From NCBI GenBank assembly GCA_035222895.1, contig JAVYIG010002227.1, forward strand, positions 124,001 through 188,000: 64,000 nt of DNA. The letters run 5' to 3'. Positions 60,001 to 64,000 of this stretch are shown here, piece after piece. The position numbers and the translations under genes were made by a program. This DNA comes from Strongylocentrotus droebachiensis. Its lineage: Eukaryota; Echinodermata; Echinoidea; Camarodonta; Strongylocentrotidae. The notes beneath the pieces are model-generated. The model had not been told where the DNA came from. It worked only from the letters and a program-made list of their open reading frames with translations, and did no database searches. How positions within the stretch are numbered: position 1 is the stretch's first letter; each line of letters starts with the position of its first letter.

Positions 60001-62452
60001 GCTAGTTCTTATATAGCGCTTTTCAGGACCGAAGGCCCTCTCAAAGCGCTTTACAGATATATATATTATTACCCCGGTCATCGGATTCAGATAGATTTAT
60101 AAATTGCCAAAGAACATTAGTGCCGCAGTGGGACGTAATATTGTTTGGAAAATTCTTAAGTATACTTATCCCGTACATTACCTACACCAAAAAATGAGCC
60201 CTACTGTAGCTTACGTTGCACCAAATGGTAAGGAAAATTGCATATCTGATAGTTTAACGAGTTAAATATTTTATGATACATGTGTACTTAATAACTATGG
60301 AACACAACAATAACCGCGAGCCGTTTGTTAACTTATATATCTTCTTCTTCTTCTCCTCTCCCTCTCCACCTCCTCCTCCTACTTCTTCTTCTTCTTAGTA
60401 GTAGGCATATATTTCATATCCACTGTAGTATAGAGGTAAATGAAGTGGCATCATATATATTAGACTCTTACAAAATATACTGTTCTTCCACGATTGATAG
60501 TCATGGACTTAAAATATAATTTCGAATATATATTTTTTCATTGTTGTAGCGACTGATCCCCGAACTACTGAGGAGCCACAGGAACCAGGCTTAGGTTTGT
60601 ATCCTAATTATTTTCATCTTTTAAGAAGAAAAAATGTTAAATTCCTAATTTAACACTAAATCGTGCCTAAGCAAAGGCGGTGACCCAAGGTTTGTATTAA
60701 TAAAGAGGATCTTGCAGAAATTATGGAAAGCAAACAAAAAAATAAGGTGGAGAGGGGGGGGGGGGGGTGGGGAGGGGGAGGGAAATAGGGAGATTTCTTA
60801 AACCTCACTGAAAAAAGAGGGAGTCTAATTCCTGGGGGAAAAATGATCAAAAGGGGGCTGCAGGCCCCTATGACTCTCCGGGTCCGCCCATTCTGTACAT
60901 TGTATCACTTTTCAACAAACATGGAGAAATAAAGGTGGCGTTGGGAGTATACGTAGAATAACCATATTTAACTGGGACAAATTATTTTTCGCAACTATGA
61001 AAATGGTTTACATATTTCCACATATTAAAAACCCCTCAGGGAAAGTAGGGACGGCGGGAGAGAGAGAGAGAGACACAGAGAGAGAAAAAGAGAGACACAG
61101 AGAGAGACAGAGAGAGAGAAAGAGAGAGAAAGAGGTAGAAAAGGGAAAGAGAGAGGGGGAATAGAGATGAGGTAGTGAGACTTCGTATGCTGAGGGTGTC
61201 GAGGTGATGAGATACAGACAGGGAAGGAGAGTAAAAGAGAGGTAGATTGGGAGAGAGAGAGAGAGAGAGAGAGAGAGGGGGAGTGTGTGTGTGGTGTGTG
61301 TATGTGTGTGTGTGTGTTTGTGTGTGCGTGTGTGTGTGTGTGTGCGTGTGTGAAAATGTGTGTGCGTACATGTATGTGTGTGTTTGTGATTGACAAAGAG
61401 GCAGAGAGGGGGGATGGGAATGAGATGGTAAGGGAGTTAGATGTAGAGAAAGTGTGTATGGTATGTGTGGGTGTTTGTATGTGTGTTGGGGTAGAAGAGA
61501 GAGAGAGAGAGAAAGAGAGAAAGAAATAGAGAGAGAGAGAGCAGAAAAATAGAGAGAATGAGAATAAAATTACTCCTATTTGATATCCCCCTTTAGAGCC
61601 TTGGAAGGTGGTGGTTGGCGTAACGGTGCCCATCATAAGTATTCTTACAATCACCATCGTGGGGTTGACGTGTTGGCAGTACCGACGTCAAAACCGGACG
61701 TCACCGAAGTCGGCGCCGACCAAGATGAGGACGTTTCCGTATGACGACGACACAAGAGGTTCGTCGGATCGTCGAACCAGCAGACCTGATAGCATGATGA
61801 TCATGAACAACGATGGCACGGTGCAGGAGGTAAGGATGAAACAATTCTCGAAGACTTATCATAATCCTTTCAAGCCCGAAGTTTTAAGGTCCAAATTGAT
61901 CACGCGTCGTTCTTCAAATTGACAGGAGATATCCAAGTGTATAGATTCTTCTGTGGATATCCTTGGTATCCTTGGTATCCTAGGACGAAATTATTATAAA
62001 GTTATCAGTTTTCAACAAGCACTCAAAATGTTCTAGATTACGACGATTTTTTTTCTTCTTCTTTCTGTTTTAAGAATTAGGGCCGATTTTTTTCTGTTCC
62101 TCTGTTTGGGTGAGGGAAGGGGGGGGGGGGGGTGTTGACTGATCCTCTTTGAATCAAGGTACAAGTAGATCATTCATGGTACATTAATATTTATCATACC
62201 ATCCTGATTTTTCCCTCGTAGGTGGTTCTACCGTGGCGCAATATTCCTGCTGAGGAAGAGTTCATCTTCGCGCCGGACAACGGCAAGGGACGCACGCAAA
62301 TGCTCCCCATGGTCGACTACCCCAGCGACTACGACGGGTCGGCATCGTACGGCAACGACCCACTTGGAAACATCGTCGGTTCATATGACAACTATAACTA
62401 CCAACAACACGATATGACAAATTCCACTGAAATAGATTCCAAATACTTTTGA
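36839..62452 (+). CDS. Sushi-EGF-mucin-SEA transmembrane protein, 15 coding exons
   Basis: Type I membrane glycoprotein assembled by hand from 15 exons with consistent GT/AG sites and phases (1053 residues). Order: signal peptide; three Sushi domains (28-227); Ser/Thr linker (228-273); two calcium-binding-type EGF domains (274-349); mucin region (350-679); EGF (680-718); SEA (719-833); EGF (834-884); short linker; transmembrane helix (about 904-926) stopped by YRRQ; cytoplasmic tail to 1053. Extracellular modules sit on phase 1-1 exons, except SEA, which is split at phase 0. EGF-SEA-EGF-TM is the juxtamembrane plan of transmembrane mucins such as MUC3, MUC12, MUC13 and MUC17; Sushi domains are typical of complement regulators and adhesion proteins. 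A role in epithelial surface protection, adhesion or immune recognition is inference. Exons could be missing inside the large introns 4, 5 and 7. A tandem paralogue ends at the left edge of the window. Confidence 0.88.
37805..37987 (+). CDS. Exon 2: Sushi/CCP domain 1
   Basis: 61 residues with the four-cysteine CCP pattern (C29, C59, C74, C87) and the conserved Trp (W78) between the last two cysteines. The acceptor is TTTTAG and the donor GAAG|GTAAAT; phase 1 on both sides. Confidence 0.88.
38265..39205 (+). pseudogene. LINE reverse transcriptase remnant in intron 2
   Basis: Translation across frameshifts gives RT motifs in order: [33 protein letters not shown] (the usual GVPQGSILGPLLF), ILFADD-like before [26 protein letters not shown], and finally [16 protein letters not shown] and GPDLWNNFS. 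Many in-frame stops show it is dead. It is followed by an (AAT)n run and TTATATATCGCAGC, resembling the tail repeat at 60000. Confidence 0.8.
40470..40660 (-). pseudogene. LINE C-terminal remnant, minus strand, intron 2
   Basis: On the minus strand one frame reads [16 protein letters not shown] and [10 protein letters not shown] followed by a stop, matching the APxLWNxLP...LKTHLFxxAF signature at the end of LINE polyproteins. It is 5' truncated, frameshifted and opposite in orientation to the LINE at 38265-39205. Confidence 0.6.
40725..40913 (+). CDS. Exon 3: Sushi/CCP domain 2
   Basis: 63 residues, phase 1-1, with four cysteines (C91, C123, C137, C150). The usual Trp position is taken by Phe (GTFDYT), a tolerated change. 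The acceptor is ATTACAG and the donor TTAG|GTAAGT. Confidence 0.87.
42100..42327 (+). CDS. Exon 4: Sushi/CCP domain 3
   Basis: 76 residues, phase 1-1. Cysteines C154, C193, C213 and C226 with W218 in [13 protein letters not shown], the classic end of a CCP domain. The acceptor is ATCCAAG and the donor ATGG|GTAAGT. Confidence 0.92.
42560..43450 (+). repeat. Tandem array, about 9 units of 79-112 bp
   Basis: Anchors GATGAGCATCCAGG recur near 42669, 42781, 42860, 42956, 43050, 43128, 43228, 43320 and 43416. Each unit also has CCCCCGGAAGCT, GGGTTTTAGGTATTTAA and TACGGTCAGATGAGC. Longer units add GGGTCCAGGGGGCAAAGCC, which can form a GC hairpin. Two length classes (about 79 and 95 bp) alternate. 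Confidence 0.88.
43655..44045. repeat. Poly-C / poly-G cluster
   Basis: C run 43656-43667, G run 43938-43947, C run 43973-43982, G run 43996-44012 and C run 44027-44040, ending in ACTTCCGGCGCATATGAT. Spurious Gly/Pro-rich frames result. Confidence 0.85.
44056..44535. repeat. Inverted repeat pair, arms about 97 bp, spacer about 280 bp
   Basis: The left arm (44056-44152; TGACAATTGGGGAGTGTTTG, GCGTGACTGCTAAAGC, CTATGCTAATCAAC) is the reverse complement of the right arm (44436-44535) with few differences. Confidence 0.9.
44987..45068 (+). tRNA. tRNA-Leu-like pseudogene or tRNA-derived SINE head
   Basis: TGGCCGAGAGGTCTGAGGCG matches a tRNA-Leu D arm (box A) and GAGTTCGAATCTC matches the T arm (box B). 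TAG (45021-45023) sits where a Leu anticodon would be. The anticodon stem and acceptor stem do not pair well, and no discriminator/CCA context is evident, so it is not a working tRNA. An A run follows directly, as in tRNA-derived SINEs. Confidence 0.55.
45126..45290. repeat. Near-perfect 165-bp palindrome
   Basis: AGTATTAATGACTGC...AAGGTTA and its reverse complement TAACCTT...GCAGTCATTAATACT flank a centre that is itself palindromic (CCCCTCGG/CCTCGGG). There is almost no loop. Confidence 0.9.
45955..46470. repeat. TAG/GTA trinucleotide array upstream of exon 5
   Basis: An imperfect (TAG)n array, AAT-rich at first and then nearly pure. The 102-residue Val-rich frame in it is an artefact. It ends about 45 bp before the exon 5 acceptor. 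Confidence 0.92.
46516..46653 (+). CDS. Exon 5: Ser/Thr-rich linker
   Basis: 46 residues, phase 1-1, rich in Thr and Ser ([26 protein letters not shown]) and with no cysteine. It is a likely O-glycosylated stalk between the Sushi and EGF modules. The acceptor is GTTCAG and the donor ATTG|GTAAAT. There is no family signature, so support rests on phase, splice sites and composition. Confidence 0.7.
47160..47405. repeat. TAG/AGA trinucleotide tract
   Basis: Imperfect (TAG)n with AGA, GCA and AAG interruptions in intron 5. Ser/Arg-rich and Thr-rich frames here are artefacts. Confidence 0.85.
47749..49028 (+). repeat. Tandem duplication, two copies of 640 bp
   Basis: 47749-48388 and 48389-49028 are almost identical; the only differences I saw are one base lost near 48969 and one or two substitutions near 48955. 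Each copy contains many degenerate GGTCTAAT / ATTAGACCA motifs, direct in the left half and inverted in the right half. A 62-codon minus-strand frame is duplicated with it but has no known motif. Confidence 0.95.
49200..49592 (+). pseudogene. LINE 3' remnant abutting exon 6
   Basis: Frames give [10 protein letters not shown], then [13 protein letters not shown] and [12 protein letters not shown], matching the RWxGHVxRxxD...GxRxxGRPxxxW end of many LINE ORF2 proteins. It has stops and frameshifts and ends in (ATGATA)n, a typical LINE tail. Its end lies about 22 bp upstream of exon 6. Confidence 0.6.
49615..49728 (+). CDS. Exon 6: calcium-binding-type EGF domain 1
   Basis: 38 residues, phase 1-1, starting DTDEC with six cysteines (278, 283, 289, 298, 300, 309). 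C289-N-D291-x4-Y296-x-C-x-C fits the Asx-hydroxylation consensus of cbEGF domains. The acceptor is GACAG and the donor AATA|GTAAGG. Confidence 0.92.
50030..50140. repeat. ATT/ATC low-complexity tract
   Basis: Imperfect ATTATTATC repeats in intron 6. Confidence 0.85.
50633..50746 (+). CDS. Exon 7: calcium-binding-type EGF domain 2
   Basis: 38 residues, phase 1-1, starting NIDDC with six cysteines and the [12 protein letters not shown]sx-hydroxylation pattern. The same length and phases as exon 6 point to an old exon duplication. The donor is AATG|GTAAGT. Confidence 0.92.
51122..52001. mobile_element. 880-bp palindromic element with TA flanks (intron 7)
   Basis: The left half, starting CAGTGCGTCCCAGAAAAAAC, is the reverse complement of the right half, ending GTTTTTTCTGGGACGCACTG. 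The arms are about 430 bp with only scattered mismatches and a centre of about 22 bp near 51562. TA flanks both sides (51120-51121 and 52002-52003), as expected for Tc1/mariner-type insertion. It is non-coding; the frames inside are incidental. Confidence 0.9.
52090..52314. mobile_element. 225-bp palindrome (intron 7)
   Basis: CACTATGAACATGACGGAC ... GTAGAACAGGTG and its reverse complement flank a loop of about 13 nt near 52200. The arms are about 105 bp. It is probably a second fold-back element. Confidence 0.88.
53131..53467. mobile_element. TTAA-flanked MITE (intron 7)
   Basis: The ends AGGTAAAGACCGGTAGTAG and AAAACTGGTCTTTACCT are inverted repeats, flanked by TTAA at 53127-53130 and 53468-53471. 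It is 337 bp and non-coding. A second copy starts at 63966. Confidence 0.88.
54222..55211 (+). CDS. Exon 8: mucin domain with 63-bp repeats
   Basis: 330 residues, phase 1-1, very rich in Thr, Ser and Pro and free of cysteine until the junction. The centre is a run of 21-residue units (63 bp), for example [21 protein letters not shown], with shorter variants of TPGLTTV and TPDATS. This is an O-glycosylated mucin (PTS) region. Codons such as ACT, ACC, ACG and GAC make it less AT-rich than the surroundings. The acceptor is TTCGTAG and the donor CCAT|GTAAGT. The long antisense frame 54298-55101 is a shadow. Confidence 0.92.
55247..55545. mobile_element. Poly-G terminal-repeat element (intron 8)
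   Basis: CAGTGGCGGATCCAGGGGGG on the left and CCCCCCTAAGAAATCCTGGA then TCCGTGTCTG on the right form imperfect terminal inverted repeats. The CAGTGGCGGATCCAGGGGG end is a recurrent type in marine invertebrate repeats. No coding capacity. Confidence 0.6.
55840..55956 (+). CDS. Exon 9: EGF-like domain 3
   Basis: 39 residues, phase 1-1, six cysteines (682, 688, 694, 700, 702, 717) with [10 protein letters not shown] typical of the EGF C-loop, then an acidic insertion (EDEGDDEK). The donor AAAG|GTACAG is weaker than the others. It is placed directly before SEA as in EGF-SEA-EGF mucins. Confidence 0.85.
56757..56884 (+). CDS. Exon 10: SEA domain, N-terminal half
   Basis: 43 residues beginning [15 protein letters not shown] and [20 protein letters not shown], matching the first strand and helix of SEA domains (…Y…L.dp.S..f..l...v…). 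Phase 1 start, phase 0 end (CCG|GTAATT). The acceptor is TTTTCCAG. Confidence 0.88.
57061..57650. repeat. Inverted-repeat-bearing insert (intron 10)
   Basis: AAATCGGACCAATAATGAGA (57196) followed by AAGTTATGAAT is repeated inverted at 57566-57602. Outer ends could not be defined. A (TA)n run follows at 57657-57685. Confidence 0.5.
57812..57900 (-). mobile_element. LINE-like 3' end, minus strand
   Basis: TTTCAAGTTTCAAGTTTCAAG tandem steps are followed by TTAATGTTCCACATTTTACA and an A-rich stretch. On the minus strand this reads as a UTR ending in a short-repeat tail. Weak. Confidence 0.3.
58387..58603 (+). CDS. Exon 11: SEA domain, C-terminal half with GSIIV motif
   Basis: 72 codons plus one base, phase 0 to 1. 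[22 protein letters not shown] is the hallmark SEA core. G783-S784-I-I-V matches the G^S[VI]VV-type site where SEA domains of mucins cleave themselves during folding. A third strand and helix ([14 protein letters not shown]) follow. N-glycosylation sequons occur (NQS, NTT, NGS). The donor is GCAC|GTAAGA. Confidence 0.92.
58870..59225. mobile_element. Poly-G element with internal duplication (intron 11)
   Basis: Two copies of about 140 bp (58897-59035 and 59037-59195) each carry a G run, TTAAAATTTGAAAATCACGC, ATCGATATTTCGTTTCGTTG, a second G run and GTAAGGTCAGCTTTTTGGGT. The outer parts CAGACGCGTACGCAGG and GGCGTATGCGCCTGG look like degenerate inverted ends. Confidence 0.8.
59556..59708 (+). 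CDS. Exon 12: EGF-like domain 4
   Basis: 51 residues, phase 1-1, LNEC start and six cysteines, with [13 protein letters not shown] in the C-terminal loop. It sits between SEA and the membrane, as in MUC3/12/17-type mucins. The acceptor is TTTCTAG and the donor AAAC|GTGAGT. Confidence 0.9.
59960..60065. repeat. (AAT)n plus TATAGCGCTTTT repeat
   Basis: An AAT run (59966-60001) is followed by TTATATAGCGCTTTTCAGG and CAAAGCGCTTTACAGATA. Similar pieces occur near 32228 and 39220. Such sequences are common short dispersed repeats in marine invertebrates. Confidence 0.6.
60550..60594 (+). CDS. Exon 13: short Pro/Glu/Thr linker
   Basis: 15 residues ([15 protein letters not shown]), phase 1-1, between the last EGF and the transmembrane exon. 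The acceptor is TTGTAG; the donor TTAG|GTTTGT is weak. Supported by phase and position only; skipping would leave the frame intact. Confidence 0.6.
   Translation, partial: RLIPELLRSHRNQA
60750..60790. repeat. G-rich run (intron 13)
   Basis: GAGAGGGG followed by an uninterrupted G run and GTGGGGAGGGGGAGGG, a possible G-quadruplex former. Confidence 0.8.
61050..61575. repeat. GA and GT microsatellites before exon 14
   Basis: Imperfect GA/GACA tracts, (GT)n with TGTGTGCGTG steps at 61284-61385, and again GA. The purine-rich tract runs to within about 25 bp of the exon 14 acceptor. Frames here are artefacts. Confidence 0.92.
61597..61829 (+). CDS. Exon 14: transmembrane helix and proximal tail
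   Basis: [19 protein letters not shown] and LTCW (904-926) form a membrane helix, stopped by QYRRQ. The tail is basic and Ser-rich ([21 protein letters not shown]). Phase 1 start, phase 0 end (CAGGAG|GTAAGG). Marked GC enrichment relative to the flanks supports coding. Confidence 0.9.
62222..62452 (+). CDS. Exon 15: cytoplasmic tail and stop
   Basis: 76 residues and TGA, phase 0. [13 protein letters not shown] is followed by a Tyr/Asp-rich stretch ([26 protein letters not shown]) that could carry phosphotyrosine sites. The acceptor is CCTCGTAG. The same exon, decayed, occurs at 251. Confidence 0.9.
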   Translation: MVLPWRNIPAEEEFIFAPDNGKGRTQMLPMVDYPSDYDGSASYGNDPLGNIVGSYDNYNYQQHDMTNSTEIDSKYF

Positions 62453-62817
62453 ACGCACGTCTTGTAACATCATTCAGTGACAGAATTTTGTGACAGCATA
62501 CCAATATTTGTTTAGATGCAAATGTTTAACTTGTTTACTGTACGATTTCTCAGTACAATTTTAGTTACATGATAAAATTCGTAGTCCTCCCGAATGAAAG
62601 CTCAAATATATATTTGTCCGGTTTTAGAAGTAGTAAGACGTCATCGATAAAATGGTAGGCATGCCATCCATTATATGCACAGTCTATTCCACCTCCTGTC
62701 TGTCGATTCCTGGATACGCCACAGAATTCATGTTGGGAAATATTTAAAAATATTATTATGTGTATATTGTTTTATCATCATGAAATTATATAATATTTTG
62801 AAAAAATATAAAGTTTG

Positions 62818-62849
<32 letters not shown>

Positions 62850-63965
62850 TTAGGTCTCATTGGCGTTCTAACCCGTAACACAAGCTGTAAACCGCGATGT
62901 TTTTTTTTCTCTACTGTATATTATAACCGAGAACTAAGTGCATTATTACGTAGGATCTTTGCTGCGCGTATTGGCCTTTTATTTACACGTAAAAGAAAAA
63001 AGAAAAAAAGAAGAAGAAGAAAAAAAAGAAAGAAGAAGATCGCGTCATATCCGAAAGAGCCTTAATGATAGTGGGGGTTGTAAGTCATTCGACCCCCCCC
63101 CCCCCCCCCCCTCCCTAATGCTCAGAACAACGTTCCCGCATATTTCCCGCTCTGTCCTCCAGTCTGTCAAAGCGCAATATAGCATGGTTTTAGAGTAAAT
63201 GTTCTTGAATAGGCCAGTAAAGTTGAAGGATATCTCAACTGACAATAATCAGTCTTGACCACAAAAAGGGGCCATTTGTATTATAAGTCTGGACTAACGT
63301 GCACAAAGTCACATAGACCCCACTGTTATCGTTTTCATAATTCTTGTTTATCATTGTTATTCTGCATGCTGCAGCCGCAACAATACTATTTTCTTATTAA
63401 AATCAAATGCAGAAAAGTGGAAAACTACTCTTTTAGGAGTCATAATCTATAGGGATCACTTCGGTTTGGAGTTCAATCCACTCCTAATTATAATTATTGT
63501 TTTGAGAGTGGAGATTCATATGATCCCTCGAAATGCTCCCAAAAGAATGGATTCCCATTCATGTATATTAACAGAGTACTTTCATCTTTGTGATGATAGT
63601 ATTTTTTCTATACTTACCATGTATTAATCTATTATGTTTCTCACTCATTAACATGTTGGTATAGCGCGTATATCGTTAAAGATAACTCCGCGCTTTGCTA
63701 ATGAATTAAGTTCGCATAATTTAGGAGATATTTAAAAAAAAAACCTATATCAGCTTTACTAAATATTTGCACCGAAACAAAATGAAATAACAACAACTAA
63801 ACAATAACAAAACCTGTTACATCTTTATATAAAGTGTATACTTTCTCATATCAGCCCCGTTCAGTTACTGATTTAAATACAGATGATTCTGGCATTGTTA
63901 AATTACTGCGATTTTTCCAGCCTCACACCTGTATACATATTTTTATACAGTGCCTTGTTTTTTAA
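62453..63965 (+). other. 3' UTR / flank of the mucin-like gene
   Basis: No canonical AATAAA soon after the stop; ATATAAA (62806) lies before a 25-base A run (about 62825-62849). Then come an AAG-rich tract (62998-63040) and a C run (63091-63111). From 63508 it resembles 450-880, the paralogue's flank. A TTAA-AGGTAAAGACC end, the start of another copy of the MITE at 53131, begins at 63962 and runs off the window. Confidence 0.55.
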
Positions 63966-64000
63966 AGGTAAAGACCAGTATTGGAAACGCCCCAATTTCA
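63966..64000. mobile_element. Truncated copy of the AGGTAAAGACC MITE
   Basis: TTAA (63962-63965) then AGGTAAAGACCAGTATTGGA and ACGCCCC match the right end of the element at 53131-53467 read in reverse. The rest lies outside the window. Confidence 0.75.

Noticed and set aside
61025..61657. 210-residue minus-strand Ser/Leu/His frame
   Set aside because: GA and GT microsatellites read on the reverse strand, overlapping exon 14.

Overview
The window looks like a stretch of a large, AT-rich, repeat-loaded invertebrate nuclear genome. Reasons: protein-coding exons with GT/AG introns, cysteine-rich extracellular modules on symmetrical phase-1 exons, several non-LTR retrotransposon (LINE) remnants, inverted-repeat elements, many microsatellites and an unusual number of long G/C homopolymers. 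A marine deuterostome, perhaps an echinoderm such as a sea urchin, is my best guess, but nothing seen proves the species.

Genes, left to right. (1) Bases 1-880 carry the 3' end of a paralogue of the main gene: its last intron, a decayed last exon (251 onward, stop at 314) and 3' flank, matching 61970-63960. A tandem copy therefore appears to lie just upstream of the window. (2) A single-exon rhodopsin-class GPCR lies on the minus strand (22065-20836). (3) 36322-36600 looks like an orphan terminal exon ending in a GPI-anchor-like hydrophobic tail. (4) The main gene runs 36839-62452 on the plus strand. I assembled 15 exons by hand: signal peptide, three Sushi/CCP domains, a Ser/Thr linker, two calcium-binding-type EGF domains, a 330-residue mucin exon with 63-bp repeats, EGF, SEA (with an autoproteolysis-type GSIIV motif), EGF, linker, transmembrane helix and a 127-residue tail. 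All junction phases agree and give a 1053-residue protein. EGF-SEA-EGF-TM is the membrane-proximal arrangement of vertebrate transmembrane mucins of the MUC3/12/13/17 type; here it is joined to a Sushi/EGF head.

The rest is mostly repeats. 1280-2590 holds LINE 3' ends. 6713-9697 is a minisatellite of about 16 units of 180 bp, followed by purine tracts and a GAA array (10858-11388). 12370-12760 is rich in CTTACG/TTCGTACGAA palindromes. 19143-19644, 26794-27079, 53131-53467 and the last bases of the window are elements with AGGT...ACCT ends flanked by TTAA. 23090-25600 holds old 140-155-bp repeats. 32780-33520 is a TTC-rich element whose flank also occurs inverted at 11395-11675.

The introns of the mucin-like gene are packed with insertions: LINE remnants (38265-39205 and 40470-40660), a roughly 2.9-kb composite element bounded by inverted repeats (42430-45352), a 640-bp tandem duplication (47749-49028), an 880-bp TA-flanked palindrome (51122-52001), a second palindrome (52090-52314) and several poly-G elements. 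Beyond the genes listed I saw no further convincing coding sequence.
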